A stretch of DNA of 64,000 bases from the NCBI GenBank assembly GCA_022376515.1, contig WTXI01000007.1:806001-870000 (forward strand), given 5' to 3'. This document shows positions 12,501 to 23,100 of this stretch, one piece after another; within the stretch, counting starts at the first letter, position 1; every line of letters begins with the position of its first letter. The translations under genes and the position numbers were made by a program. The DNA is from Lactifluus volemus (lineage: Eukaryota; Basidiomycota; Agaricomycetes; Russulales; Russulaceae). The notes beneath the pieces are model-generated. The model ran no database searches. It saw only the letters and a list, made by a program, of their open reading frames with translations, and had not been told where the DNA came from.

Positions 12501-12836
12501 GACGAGGAGGAATCGGGTGGAGGGTCGTCGGAGAGCGGCGCTGACAAGGACGCGCGAGTTCTCACAACTGCGTTGGAACTTGCGCTCGTCGTACTACATG
12601 CGTGTGTAGAGCTCGACGGTGGGCGGTCCCTCAGTCTGGAGCATACGGCGTTATTGCTCGCCGGGGGTGAATGGGCACAAGGATTGTTCGAGCGGCTGGA
12701 GAAGGGGGTCCTTATCAAAGGAGTCGGTGGGGCGGCGGAGGTTCGTCTTAGAAAGGCAGCTGCTGGAGTGGTGATCAAGGTGGATGAAATTTCAGAAAGG
12801 TGGAAACGGTCCATGGTTGGTTTTGCTATTCCGTAG
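9555..12836 (+). CDS. tel2: Telomere length regulation protein Tel2/TELO2
   Basis: Scaffold of the TTT complex (Tel2-Tti1-Tti2), which works with Hsp90 and R2TP to mature PIKK kinases such as TOR, ATM/Tel1 and ATR/Mec1. Recognised by LPPHYRQYNTAPLHPDAF, PPLQRALLEHVIPNWEP, YIGHLDPSVRRCGMLVAEEV, an acidic Ser-rich linker with SPPPSGYDSDDSL, RPVYLAQLGEMIRG and the C-terminal core IIEEFFKNQYSSDQRFVMLN. About 980 residues. Introns at 10184-10227, 10700-10748, about 10835-10880, 11561-11610 and a very short one at 11742-11781 (40 nt, GTGAGT...CAAAG) that restores the conserved frame. The N-terminus is uncertain. An ATG at 9555 leads through EARISDLPTLLALSQDR, but the conserved LDCIGLLPPHYR is one base out of frame at about 9621-9630. 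This is either a missing base or an unrecognised first exon. Confidence 0.85.
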
Positions 12837-12939
12837 TACAGTACAGTGTTGACGATAATCTGGAACCTGATTGGTTCGGCAAATTCCGGTAAATGAACCT
12901 CACTTGCCGTTGCTTTGGACATCGAACAACTCGTTGATA

Positions 12940-13941
12940 ATGCAGCTAGCAAGACACTTCTCAGCGGCTCGTTTGACTCGACCAGCGCGATATATTTATA
13001 CATCTTCGCCTCGGCACTCTGACGCTTGTTTGTGGTTCGTTTTCAGTGTTGTCCTTTATCAATTTCGTCACTGACTTATTGCAGCATAGAGACAAGCCAT
13101 ACAACAACCCTGGGGTATCATCGTATATCATGTCCTCCTTTCCTTGTAATCTCACCCCTTCTTCAAGATCTCATTCCAGTTCACACCCGAAAACCTTAAA
13201 CGCGCTAATGAAATCATCTCTCATTATCCACCCCAATACAAGAAGGCAGCTGTCATTCCACTCCTCGACCTTGGCCAGCGACAAAACAAGGGATGGACGA
13301 GCATAAGCGTTATGAATTATGTGGCAAAACTACTGGAAATGCCACCGATGCGAGTGTACGAGGTTGCTACGTTCTATACCATGTTCAACCGGTACGTGAT
13401 CCCCACAGCCCTGCGTTTCTACGCTCTCATACGAGCGAGGGACGTTCAGTGAACCTATTGGCGAGAATTTTGTGCAGGTGTGCACCACAACACCGTGCAT
13501 GCTTCGCGGTTCGACCGAAATCCTCAAGACGGTGTGCAACCACCTTGGCGGAATTAAGCCCGGAGAAACGACAGAGGATGGCAAGTTTACCGTGATCGAA
13601 GTCGAATGCCAGGGCGCTTGCAGTAATGCGCCCATGCTAGTTGTGAACGACGACTTCTACGTAGGCTCTCCCGGGATTCTCTACTTGGGTATGCTTGCTT
13701 ACATGTCGTTTCGCAGGAGGATCTTACCCCAACGACGACAAAGGCCATTCTAGATGCGTTTTCCAAAGGCACAAAACCAAAACCTGGTCCCCAATCTGGA
13801 CGACACACTTCTGAGAACTCGGCTGGATTGACGGCACTTACATCAAAGGTAAGTCAGCGGTTTTTCTCTCGTTTGCCGCTGACCTTGGAATTCTCGCAGC
13901 CATATGGCCCTGGAGAACATTGTCAGCCAGATTTTCAATAG
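12940..13941 (+). CDS. NDUFV2: NADH:ubiquinone oxidoreductase 24-kDa subunit, mitochondrial
   Basis: Matrix-arm subunit of complex I carrying the [2Fe-2S] cluster N1a. The N-terminus [19 protein letters not shown] is Arg/Ser/Ala-rich without acidic residues, as expected of a mitochondrial presequence. Spliced exons give [40 protein letters not shown] and [15 protein letters not shown]. The cluster-binding region has Cys residues in [14 protein letters not shown] and [12 protein letters not shown], the four ligands of the thioredoxin-like fold. After an intron it ends DFQ at 13941. Introns lie near 13032-13084, 13110-13171, 13391-13450, about 13689-13712 and 13852-13899. Length is about 250 residues, normal for the family. 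Confidence 0.92.
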
Positions 13942-14690
13942 TGCATTTTAGTAGGTTTTAGAATATAAGGACGTTCAGGCCTTGCCGTGATCATGTCATG
14001 TAAGGAAGATCCAAGTTTGTGATTAAACGAAGATAACCACCCACTATCCATACGCCGCGGGCCTGGAAACAGTATGAGGCAGGTGTTCAGTACCGCACAA
14101 AGCCATCCCGACACAAGCAGTATTGAGGTGAAGGTAGTTCTCCGTACCCGACAGATACAAGTGCGACAGAAGATCTTTGAGTCGGAACTTGGAGGCAGGC
14201 ACCCCCCAACTTGAAGCCTGAGGCGTAAAGATGGGAACATGGCCGAGGAGACGTCAAAAGACATGCAGATGGCACGACTTGGTGACACACCGGGGTCTGC
14301 GGCAAAGTTGCAGCGTGAGACGAGACGGGCAGATGGTCTTACGACATTGACCCCCGCACTACAGTAGTATGATGGTGGACTACGCGTTCGGGTCTAGATT
14401 CGCTTCCTCATGCTACTCTCTTCCGCCCCAAACTCTTCGCGACTTGAAGATAAGTGGGACAGGACCAGTTTTCTTCATCACTCACGGAGAGTCAATGCGA
14501 GTATTTCGTGCCAACTTATTTAACGCAGCCGGCGATCCGACAAATTGTTCTACGTAAATCGTTCGGCGCAGTTGACAAACCTCTGTTATTCAAAAGGAAC
14601 AAATGCAAATACTATTGCAGTATTAGGTGAAACAAGGAAAGACAACATCAATGTCGAGCCCTGGATGTCAGCAGCTCTATGACGTCAATC
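13942..14690. other. No gene recognised
   Basis: Intergenic. Both strands hold only short frames without a known domain. The 3' end near 14580-14690 leads into the HAD gene and probably contains its promoter. Confidence 0.5.
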
Positions 14691-15734
14691 ATGTCTCTTT
14701 CACAGTTCAAAGTGTTGATATTCGATGTCTACGGTACTCTCATAGTTCGTTTTATCCTACCATCCGCTTTTTTTTAAAAATACCAAATTTATCACCCGTT
14801 GTCCGATAGGACTGGGAAACCGGAATTTACAATGCGCTCACGCCTCTCCTTGCCGACTCGGATCATCACTGGTCCAAATCAGACGTACTCCTCGCCTTCT
14901 CCTCAATTGAATCAGACTTGCAGTCGAAGAATCCGACAGCGCTTTATTCTGATATTTTAGCTACGGCCTATGACCAGCTCTCGCGCCGCCTGCGCAATCG
15001 CGGCCAACCCGGTGTAGTACTACCCGAGGCGCCGAGTGGAAAAAGCACCACAACCCAGCTCCTCCGTCGTACTAGACTCAGAAGGATCCGAATCTTCTTC
15101 CGACAGACCAGATCCAGATGGCAACGACAACACGACGGGGCATCGTCATGGTTCCCCAACGACGACCGCACCGGCCACCGCGTTTGCAGCTTCGCTAGCC
15201 CACTGGCCCATCTTCCCAGATACGATCAACGCGCTGGTCAAGCTCTCTTCTACGCTCGGACTAGACCTCGTCGTACTCTCGAACGTCGACCGCGCCTCGT
15301 TCGCACATACGCGCGTCGCGCTCGAACGCGGATTCGCATTCTCTGCCATTTTCACAGCAGAGGAGATTGGATCGTACAAGTACGTCGTCGTCGTCATACT
15401 TTTTTTTTTTTTTTGTGATTATGGTTTGAATGCGATGAGCAGGCCGGACACGCGTAACTTTGAGTATGCGGTAACGCAGCTGCAGGCTCACGACCCGTCG
15501 CTTGAGCGAGATCAGATTCTTGTCGTTGCGCAGTCACTACCGCATGATCATGTTCCCGCGCGAAACCTTGGATTGACTTCGGCATGGATCGACCGCCCCG
15601 ACGCGGTAACTTGTCTTGACGGCGACGGCGTGCCAAAGTCCCGCACAGCCAAAGAGACTTTTGCAAAGTGGAGGTTTGAGAGCTTGGGCGAATTCGCAAG
15701 CGAAATCGAGAAGGCACGGGACAAACAGTCATGA
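14691..15734 (+). CDS. HAD-superfamily hydrolase, haloacid dehalogenase type II-like
   Basis: Motif I is seen in KVLIFDVYGTLIDWETGIYN, with the nucleophile Asp and acid/base position of the HAD fold. It is split by an intron at about 14745-14809. The cap region (TPLLADSDHHWSKSDVLLA) follows. Motif II is VVLSNVDR after SLAHWPIFPDTINAL. The Lys of motif III falls in the exon after the second intron (about 15379-15442), before LERDQILVVAQSLPHDHVPA, which resembles motif IV. The last segment AWIDRP is typical of the family. Substrate unknown. Odd points: a Ser/Pro-rich insertion of about 50 residues (15020-15180) not usual in the family, and within it the frame changes by +1 (or -2) with no credible intron. 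This is a sequence error, two errors, or a broken gene. Confidence 0.75.
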
Positions 15735-15819
15735 TAAATCCGTTATATATATTTCAACTCATTACGGAGAAGGGATCCTTCACGTATTGGAAGACATGAA
15801 GTAGTAGCCATTCTGGAAA

Positions 15820-17875
15820 TCAATCGTCACCTTGGCCATCGTCCCACCCATAGCAGCCTTGACCGCCTTCCGGAAGCTGATCGATGACATAACTTAAAAA
15901 GTGTTAAGAAGAACTCGGATTGAGTGGCAACGCTATACTCACTTGATCTCTTCTTTCAAATCCGAGCAATAGAGGTCTGTAAGATGTGCATAGAATTAAC
16001 AAGGTGATACTCGACTAGAGGCGCAGACCCACCCAATGGAAGATCACACTCGTCGAGGCCTACCCAACGTCCATAAGTTAGAATGAGTCATCATGACGAA
16101 GCGAAAGGGCGCATGTATACCGAAAGGCATCTCAATTTCCTCAGCTATCCCTTCAATTCCCATGAACGTGAATGAGACAACTGTGATGATGGGTACCGTT
16201 GCCCAGCCTAGTTCTTTTACCAGAGTGAAAGGGAGGGCAAAAAGGTATAGCGTCACACATTGCTTGAGATGAATCCCGTCTAAAAGTCAATGTAGGTCAA
16301 AGATTGAGTTGGAGCAGTTGGGAAGTGAAGGCCAACAAGATTTGGGTATAGGAGTGTTGGCAATTCGTTCAACGTTAGTCAATTGGTCAACTAGACCAGA
16401 AACACTAGAAGAGGTTGCATGGGCCCGTGAATAGAGCTCAAAATGTATTCTTACGCAGCATTCATAGTATTCGCCCCTATCGCAGAAGCGCAGTGAGTTG
16501 ATAAAGAGACATAGCATACTTTGTGGCGACGACGTACCGGCAGGGCCGACAGTTTCCAACAAGCCATCTCGCCTAAAAGCGAACAGCATCCTCGTGATCT
16601 CATGGGCAATACTGGCGAAGTTTATTAGAATGTGCCAGTTCGAGTCGGAAGCCATCACTCACATAAGTGGAAAAGGCATAGACGACTCGTCGCGTGGACT
16701 GAAGCAGATAGAGCTGTGTTCCCCGGCTACGAGTGGCGTTTTGGCAGTTTGGATCTTGTCCAAACTTCTTTTGACTCTCACGCGCTTCGTTGCAGTAGGC
16801 GCTGTGGAACTAGTGGCATTCGCACTTCTCGACGGGCTAGTCGACCGCGAATGATCTGACACGGCATTATAGGTTGTCGAAACAGAACCAGCGCGCGACG
16901 AGCGACGAGACCGTGCCTGTATGAAAGACGTGGGAATGATGCCGTCGTAATCCTCCCAGTCCAGGCCATCCTCCTGACGCAAATAGTGCTTGACTGCGTA
17001 CACAAACGAAAGAATCAATTTCAGTGCATCAGTTTTACGGCGACGTAATTGCAGAGGCGTGACGTCAGTCGACGGAGTTTTGCCAGTAGTGTCGTCAGCG
17101 GGGGTAAAGCCACTTGGATCCATACCAAGCGCGCGAGATTGCGGGCCTATACGAACCAAAATTGAAACGTTTTCGCAAAATGCAAAATGTAAGCAAGCAT
17201 AGGCACCTGTGATGAGATCGCTCCAAATGCTTTCCGACCTTCATAGTAACGGTCATAGGAAGTTCTTGGCGTCGGCGTTTAAGACCTAACTTTGCCAAGA
17301 TAAGCGCGCGACTCACCCATTCCTGAAAATAGACGCTGTCAATGGCCCGAATGAACTGCATTTTCCACGCTCATAACTTACCTGAACACTAGAATGAGTC
17401 CAACCTAGTGTTACCACACGCCATCAGCAACGCAAAGTACATCTTTGATAACCGGGTCACTCACAACAACGGCGAGCAGTGGCGTGACCGAATTCGTCAA
17501 TGTAATCGATATTCCCCTATTGTGGGCGTAGACAACGGCCGCGGAAAAGAGACTGACGGTGAGCACAGGGCCGGCAATGCGACCCAAGATCTAAAAAAAG
17601 ACGCTCGTTGAGCTCACTCATGGCACCATCGATGGGAATAAAACGCACACTATTTTTGACACGCAATACATCCGCGAGCCAGGTATACTGACGACAAGTA
17701 GGGCATGTTAATAAAGAAACTTGTTTTTCTGGAATCTACTACCTTGCGCAGGTGCTTTCTTTTGAATAGCTTGCGATGCTGAAGAGGGGTACAAGGGTGT
17801 TAGTTTAATTCTAGGATGCAGTTGACATTGCGATACCCTCGACAATGGGCTGGGGGAAGCCGTTGGACTCGACAT
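15820..17875 (-). CDS. Bestrophin-like (UPF0187/RFP-TM) anion channel
   Basis: Membrane protein of the bestrophin-like family. A 39-nt first exon (MSSPTASPSPLSR) splices to HRKLFKRKHLRK, then YTWLADVLRVKNSVRFIPID, a hydrophobic segment (ILGRIAGPVLTVSLFSAAVV) and NSVTPLLAVVVVGLILVFRN. TSYDRYYEGRKAFGAISSQ is the family's signature. The middle carries QLRRRKTDALKLILSFVYA, LDWEDYDGIIPTSF and a Ser/Arg-rich insert. The end contains PYALPFTLVKELGWATVPII-like sequence, GIEGIAEEIEMPFG and DLYCSDLKEEI, closing at YVIDQLPEGG. At least nine short introns. Start at 17875 fits because the next exon continues in frame to the conserved core. Likely chloride/anion transport in an internal or plasma membrane; location not shown by the sequence. 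Confidence 0.83.
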
Positions 17876-18147
17876 TGCGAACTAGTGAAGGGAGCAATCC
17901 CCAAAGCCCAACAAAGGGCTAACCGGCGTGGCATGGCAACCCCAAATGCACAAAGATTACGTAACGATAAAAATTATGATGGATCTCTACAAGGTTACAA
18001 ACCGAGATTACAATAATATTGTGCTACACGAAACACGAGAGAAATACAGAAACGTAATTGTTGCAGTTCTGGTGTAGAGTTTTTGCAGCCTAATAAGAGA
18101 GCGCGAATAATGACAGTTAGGAGGGTATCGCAATGTTGCACGGTTTT

Positions 18148-19802
18148 TCACTGAGAAGTGGGGACAGATGCGCTTGCCAGCTCGGCGATAGAAGGCGAAC
18201 TTCCCAAAGCGGAACAAGGAAAATTAGGAATGAAGAACGGTCTGATGACAGCTGGTGGTGCGAGATCTAGAGTGCTCGCTATGTTTCCTTCCTCGGAGGC
18301 GCATGAGTATGCCACAGACGACGCCCGAAGAGAAGGGCCCAAGTCAAGTAGTCGCGAGTCACAAGGATAAGATAAGCGGCGAGGCAAATGAGCCAGGTGA
18401 GTAAAATCTTGGATCTGGGGTTCGCCCTGGCAGACTTCAGGACCAAGTGGTACTATCAGACCGGGAGAGGCGCTTTGCACACTAGCATGGTACGACGCGA
18501 GTGGCGAAGACGGAAAAAAATAGTTCTGAACTCGAGATGCTTGGAAAGGACTGGGTTTAGTAGAGCCATACTCTGCAGAAGCGAACAAGTGAGAACCAGC
18601 TTGGGGATCGTACGGACCCAGCGAAGAAGCACAAGCCACTGGTTGGAAAAAGGCGCCATCTTTCTCAGCGCAACGCGACTCGTAAACCAAACGCTTCTCG
18701 CACCGAAGCACTTGAGGTGGGAACTCGGGGGTGTGAATAATCTGATCAATCGGCGTGATAGGTTCATTGGTATGGCCATGACAATTAAGATAAGGAAACT
18801 GATTTTCCGCGAGAGAAAGTGACTCTGCTTCGACGGGTTTGGTCGATGTGTCAAAACCATAGCCAGAACCTGGAAACGAAAATGAATGAACACGAGGATC
18901 GACTTGAAAACGTAATCCAGGGATGTCGGGTGATATCCGCCTCTGAGGGGCAGGTCGATCGGGAAGATGAAGTCCTGGCCCGGGCCACGCATGTCTTTGT
19001 TCACCACGCCTGGTAGCTGGCACATCATTCCCCGCGTCTCCTAGATTAGAGAGCTGAAAGTCCGGTGATTCAAAAAGCCTAAGGACCAGCTGATTTGATT
19101 GAATAGACGAGCTTGAAGAACTAGAGTAACAAGAGCCTCCTAGCAGATTGGCAGAAGGGCTTGAATTTGCACTCGACTCGACAGAGCCTACATTCGAATA
19201 AGCACTGCCCAAATGGTGAACAGGGTGTCTAACCTAGCCATGGAGGCGTCGCTGGGGCCGGAGATGTGGGTAGAATGATCTCCTTGCAATCATCAAGGCT
19301 GAGCAGCATTTCAGGGGCGATCGGTTGTTGGAAGTCTGGAAGAACGCGCAACGAATCCGCCACTAGTAAAATGACTGATTAAATATATGGCATTAAAGAA
19401 TCGCTAACCAACGTACTCGTGGGATCGTCTTGGTGCATATGCCTCAGCCTTTGAATACGACTTGAGATTTGCTTTCGCGTGCGGTTCTTTCCTGTTTTCT
19501 GCATTAAATACTGCTGGATGAGCTGACATCGGCCCAAGCTTGTGTGGCTTTCGCTCCCATCGTGTACGGGGCGTATGCGTTGTCTGCCCATTGGTGGATA
19601 GATGGTAAGAGCTACGAGTAGATCCGCTATATTACGCATTTCATGTACTTGGAGACCAAAACAATATACCTTCAATGAGCGCAGCGTGTAGTTCTTCATC
19701 CCATATGGCTTCGTTCCCGCCTGGAATGCAACGAATAGAGCGATTGCCCTTGCTTTTTCCTCGAACCTTAAAGGGTGTCGCCGCGGGTAAAGAACGAGGC
19801 AT
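18148..19802 (-). CDS. TEA/ATTS-domain transcription factor (Tec1/AbaA/TEAD family)
   Basis: Sequence-specific DNA-binding regulator; in ascomycetes the family controls filamentous growth (Tec1) and conidiation (AbaA). The TEA domain spans two exons: EAIWDEELHAALIE, then ALTIYPPMGRQRI, a short loop, CQLIQQYLMQKTGKNRTRKQ and ISSRIQRLRH. The KTGK-RTRKQ-SS-IQ core is the third recognition helix. The rest is Ser/Pro-rich with no second domain (MLLSLDDCKEIILP, then a long tail of about 330 residues). Introns lie near 19599-19657, 19363-19419 and 19193-19238. The last uses the acceptor GAATGTAG, which restores the frame. About 430 residues. Start at 19802 is the only Met in frame before the domain; a further upstream exon cannot be excluded. 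Targets in this organism are unknown. Confidence 0.85.
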
Positions 19803-20196
19803 GGATGAATGCTCCTTGGTCGCTTGCCTTTGAGGGACCTAGAATAAGAATGGTTCAGATATCCTATGGAGGCAGCGTGACTCTCAGCCTAGGGCCTGTG
19901 ACGCAATACAAACCAGGTCACGGTATTCGTCCACACCGTGCTACTTGATTTCTAACTACGACTACGGATTAAACGTCGCTGCAACTGAAAATGAGGACAA
20001 AAACGTCTCGGTACATGTATTCATTTGGGCCAAACCTTGCATCATTGCACAATACGGACTCAAATTTAGAGGCTCTTATAGGCAACACGTGATCGCGTCA
20101 TGATCTCCACGCGGCGCCACACAAGATCCTTCAATTCTTATGCCGTTCACACCGTCTTCTATCGTCACTATCAAGTAATTATATGCGCATGAACTA

Positions 20197-23100
20197 ATGT
20201 CCACCACTACCCATGCCGTGAAAAATGCTGCGACGGCTCTCAAAAAGGCTGCAGACCCTTGGAATAAGGAGCGTCGGGAAACTGCTGATCGTATTGCCTC
20301 TGCTGCAATCCTAGTGGTGATTGTTGACTAGCAGTCTTTCACTAGGGGCGCTGACACAGCATTTTGCAGACAGATATCCCTTCTCTTGAACAAAGCATGT
20401 TGGATAAGCTATCCATATTGCTCCGTCGTCCGTTTGGGGAATTATATTCAACACACCCGGGAACGGCTCTCCGACTTTCAGCAGCGATCTTTGCTTCGAT
20501 TATTCACGACAGAGTTGCCACGTTGCGGAAGGATACGAACTCCCAAAGCGGAGACAACTGGGAACAATTAGCAGTTGTTCTACTAGCCGGTGTACAGGTA
20601 CTCCTCGTTTCATTTTCCGAGGTCCATCACCGTTCACACCCTACGTCGCATCCCCAAGGACCACGTAGAGGCTCATGGCAATGGTTCGGAAAACTCCAAC
20701 GTTGATATTGCACGTCGTAGCTCATCCACGCCAGACAGAGTGAAAATATCGGTCGCTCAGGCTTTCTATTCAGTTATATGCAATGCATTCTTTTCTGCAT
20801 CATTTCCAATTCCGTTGACAGCGTATTCCGTCTCCCTTAGAGTGTCTGTGAGTCTTCTAGCTGAAAACTGTCAGTGTTAGCCCACTCACTGCCGCATTCC
20901 CGTAATTGTTTGATCCAAGGCGTACACCTTACTTTCAATGACAGCTGATGGCTGCATCGAGAACAAAAACAAGCTACGGGATAGCAAATTTCTCGGAGGG
21001 TGGGTTCATTCCATCTAAGATGGAGTGGGGTTAAATATGCGTGTCCACGGTAGAGCGAGACTGGGCCCTATCATTACTCTCACGAAGGGTGCGTCATTCG
21101 TCAGTCGTGCGGTGTACATGATCCCAATTTTGGTCTGGGAGCAGATTACTTAGCCCTAGAGCAACTTCTTATATTACTAGCATACTTGCTACCTCCTGCT
21201 GAAGGCAGATCCGTTGGCCGCACAGAACGCCTGAGGTTCCTTCGTGATTGTTTCGAAGACGGTACCAAACGCGGGAAAGACTTGATAGAACTCTTGAAGC
21301 ATGTTACCTCGCCGGATTGGGAGACAACATCGGACAAAATCGTTGACATTCTAGCCCAACATCATATCTCTGTGTGAGTGGAACATGAGTGCGGTGGGAA
21401 TGTTGCTCACTTTTCAAATACAGTGCGCAGCCTTTTACTATGGAGAGCTTCGCTTTGAATGGGCCACCAAACTCACGGCTCAATCCAGCAAATAGGTTTT
21501 ATCTCGACAAAACTTCTGTCCTCTTCAATTGCGAGGACGAGGCACGATTTTCCTCTTCACTACCACCGTCTTGTTGATTACTTTTAATCACTAGGACGGT
21601 AAACTTGAGGGAATGCAAGTCCTTTACGACAGCATAGACCAAGTTGACATATCGAGTTCTGGCACTGTCGTGGCGCGGCTATTATCTCCCCCACTTTGCC
21701 ATGAATCTCTTCAGATAGTCTCCGATCACGCTGCCATTCAGTTGACGATCGTGATGTCCCCGCTAGATGTAGAACACTTCGTTAGAACCTTGAGAATCAG
21801 AGGGATGGTAAGAGCTCACACCTTCCAAGCTGGCCTGTCTAACGTAGCACAGACGAGCCGGATAACATTGAACGGTACAACAGTTAAAAAATCGGCCACA
21901 CGAACTTCGATCAACATATCCCCGACTCGATTGGAATTCGAGGGTAGCGCCCAGACCATCGCTTCGTACCAGGTCTGTCGGCCTACTTTTGATGCTGACC
22001 GGCTTATGCGGCCACCTAACGCGTGTGCAATAGAACAAAGTTAAAATGGTTGAAGCAGGAGGTACGCTTGGCTGTCTTCCTCCTCTTACCGCGACTTGAC
22101 GTCGTTGTCTCTCTGCTTTTGCGCATTTGCTCCTACATCATTCTATAAGTCTTTCAAGCGAGCGATCCTGGAGATGATATCGTTCCTGATTTTGAAGTTT
22201 GTGACGATAAGTTACGGCGCAGGTCACCTTTGCTGGCCAAAGAGTCCACCTCCACCTCCACCACCACCTCCTTGCCATCTCCCCCCGCCCCCATCGCCAT
22301 CCAGGGAACAATGGTCTATCATGATGAGGGTCGCGATAACATTTCTGCGTCTTCCAATCACCAGCTATCGGGCATACACGAAGGTCTCCAAGAAGGTCCG
22401 ACCACCCTCCTTAATGCTTCTGGCCCTTATTTTTCTCCTCGCCGCCCTGACGCTCCTCCTTTGCGTTCTCCTCGTGCTCCTCGTGCTCCTGACAATCGTT
22501 GCGACGGCGATAACGCTCCTTCTGTTCACTCTTCTCCCTCCGAACGTTCTCGCTACAGTGGTCCTTCCGATAAGGATCTCAGTGATGCAATTTTTGGCGC
22601 AAGCGACGAGGAGCTATCTTCCATCTCCGATACAGAATCTGATTTCTGCACTATGCAGCCTTCAGCGGTGTCTGTTCAACCGCGACGGATCGGTCGCGGC
22701 TCAGACAGCTCCAAACTCTGCACCCGTTCCCAGAGTCGTCGTCACTCCCACTCGTCTGTCAGACCTACATCCGCCCCCCATCTCTCCCCAGCGCAGGACC
22801 CTGCGCCGGAGCAAAAGTTGGTTCCGATGGTAAAAGGGTTGCGAGTGATGGACTCCCAGGATATTACGCACGTCAAATCAATACACAATAGTACCGCAGC
22901 AACGAAGAGAAAGAGATTTTGCCATCAGAGGATGAAATTGAAGCCGTAAACTACATTCCGTCTATTGTGAAGAAGTCGTCTCCACCTGCAGCCAACCCAG
23001 TCCTAGAGAAGAAGCTCCCAACAAAGCCCTCAACGGCGAGAACAACCATCGAGTCGAGGTCCCCACTGTCTGTTGCCCCGGGTCAATCCGTCAAGATCAA

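Noticed and set aside
22096..22833. Long plus-strand frame rich in Leu/Val that looks like a multi-pass membrane protein
   Set aside because: It overlaps, in another frame, the Ser/Pro-rich disordered exon of the axis candidate. The spliced exon chain (intron ending 22889, then YRSNEEKEI) supports the disordered frame; the hydrophobicity comes from reading CTC/CTT-rich codons out of frame.
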